Shown: one piece after another, positions 63,515 through 64,000 of the stretch
Position numbering within the stretch: the stretch's first letter is position 1
Layout of the letters: every line of letters begins with the position of its first letter
Notes under the pieces: model-generated
Databases searched by the model: none
The model's input: the letters and a program-made list of their open reading frames with translations, nothing else
Told to the model about the DNA's origin: nothing
From: Opitutaceae bacterium
GTDB taxonomy: Bacteria; Verrucomicrobiota; Verrucomicrobiia; Opitutales; Opitutaceae
DNA length: 64,000 bases
NCBI GenBank assembly: GCA_030693515.1
Contig: JAUYAK010000098.1
Location: 27,328-91,327 of the forward strand
Direction of reading: 5' to 3'
Made by a program: the position numbers and the translations under genes

Positions 63515-64000
<486 letters not shown>

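Overview
The window comes from a GC-rich member of the Verrucomicrobia, most probably class Opitutae (Opitutaceae-like). The right end carries the first ~490 bases of a 16S rRNA gene. It contains the 18-base EUB338-III probe target (63869-63886), which is diagnostic for Verrucomicrobia, and an Opitutae-like stretch around 63888-63912. The protein content agrees: three pairs of Planctomycete/Verrucomicrobium-type cytochrome (PSCyt1/PSCyt2/PSD1) and DUF1501 proteins, large TonB-dependent receptors, an S1 arylsulfatase, a PVC-type haem protein, and many Tat-like secreted sugar enzymes. Few genes have a clear Shine-Dalgarno sequence, so most starts were chosen from signal peptides.

Layout. 1-11.3 kb: a cut-off S9 peptidase on the minus strand, then two PSCyt/PSD1 + DUF1501 pairs on the plus strand. 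11.3-15.8 kb: a sugar-modification cluster (divergent isomerase/epimerase; Gfo/Idh oxidoreductase, ThuA-like protein, PIG-L deacetylase). 15.9-18.65 kb: an island with visibly lower GC, made of a C5-cytosine DNA methyltransferase overlapped by a GHKL ATPase with a HEPN-like tail, followed by a broken sulfatase fragment. 18.9-26.5 kb: a TonB receptor divergent from an arylsulfatase + haem/PQQ-type sugar dehydrogenase operon. 26.8-33.3 kb: two secreted proteins of unknown function, a pirin with a divergent LysR regulator, and a PVC haem protein. 33.3-44.3 kb: a nested inverted-repeat element, a second TonB receptor, a chimeric pseudogene, a lower-GC insertion (XRE regulator + YVTN/PEP-type beta-propeller), a decapitated sigma-factor fragment, and the third PSCyt/PSD1 + DUF1501 pair. 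44.5-52.5 kb: housekeeping and transport genes (DUF4412, YhcH, RlmJ, zincin + ABC exporter, Spy-like protein, BaiN-type flavoprotein, AEC transporter). 52.5-55.9 kb: a large KAP P-loop NTPase with a Clp-N-like domain. 56-60.9 kb: a frameshifted TerC gene, a beta-lactamase/NamZ fusion lipoprotein, a second isomerase/epimerase and a cytochrome b562-like protein. 60.9-63.2 kb: insertion-sequence debris (IS200-type element, IS3 remnant, decayed IS1380-like transposase) in front of the rRNA leader and 16S gene.

How the genes fit together. Most of the window serves an outer-surface and periplasmic lifestyle of taking up and dismantling sulfated or otherwise modified glycans. TonB receptors import, sulfatase and deacetylase remove substituents, Gfo/Idh plus epimerase proteins oxidise and isomerise sugars, and haem proteins are presumed to carry electrons. 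Superimposed on this are two probable genome-defence loci: methyltransferase + GHKL-HEPN, and KAP NTPase. There is also a clear record of recombination: relics, fusions and palindromic repeats at gene junctions. The methyltransferase/GHKL-HEPN cassette is the best candidate for an under-described system.
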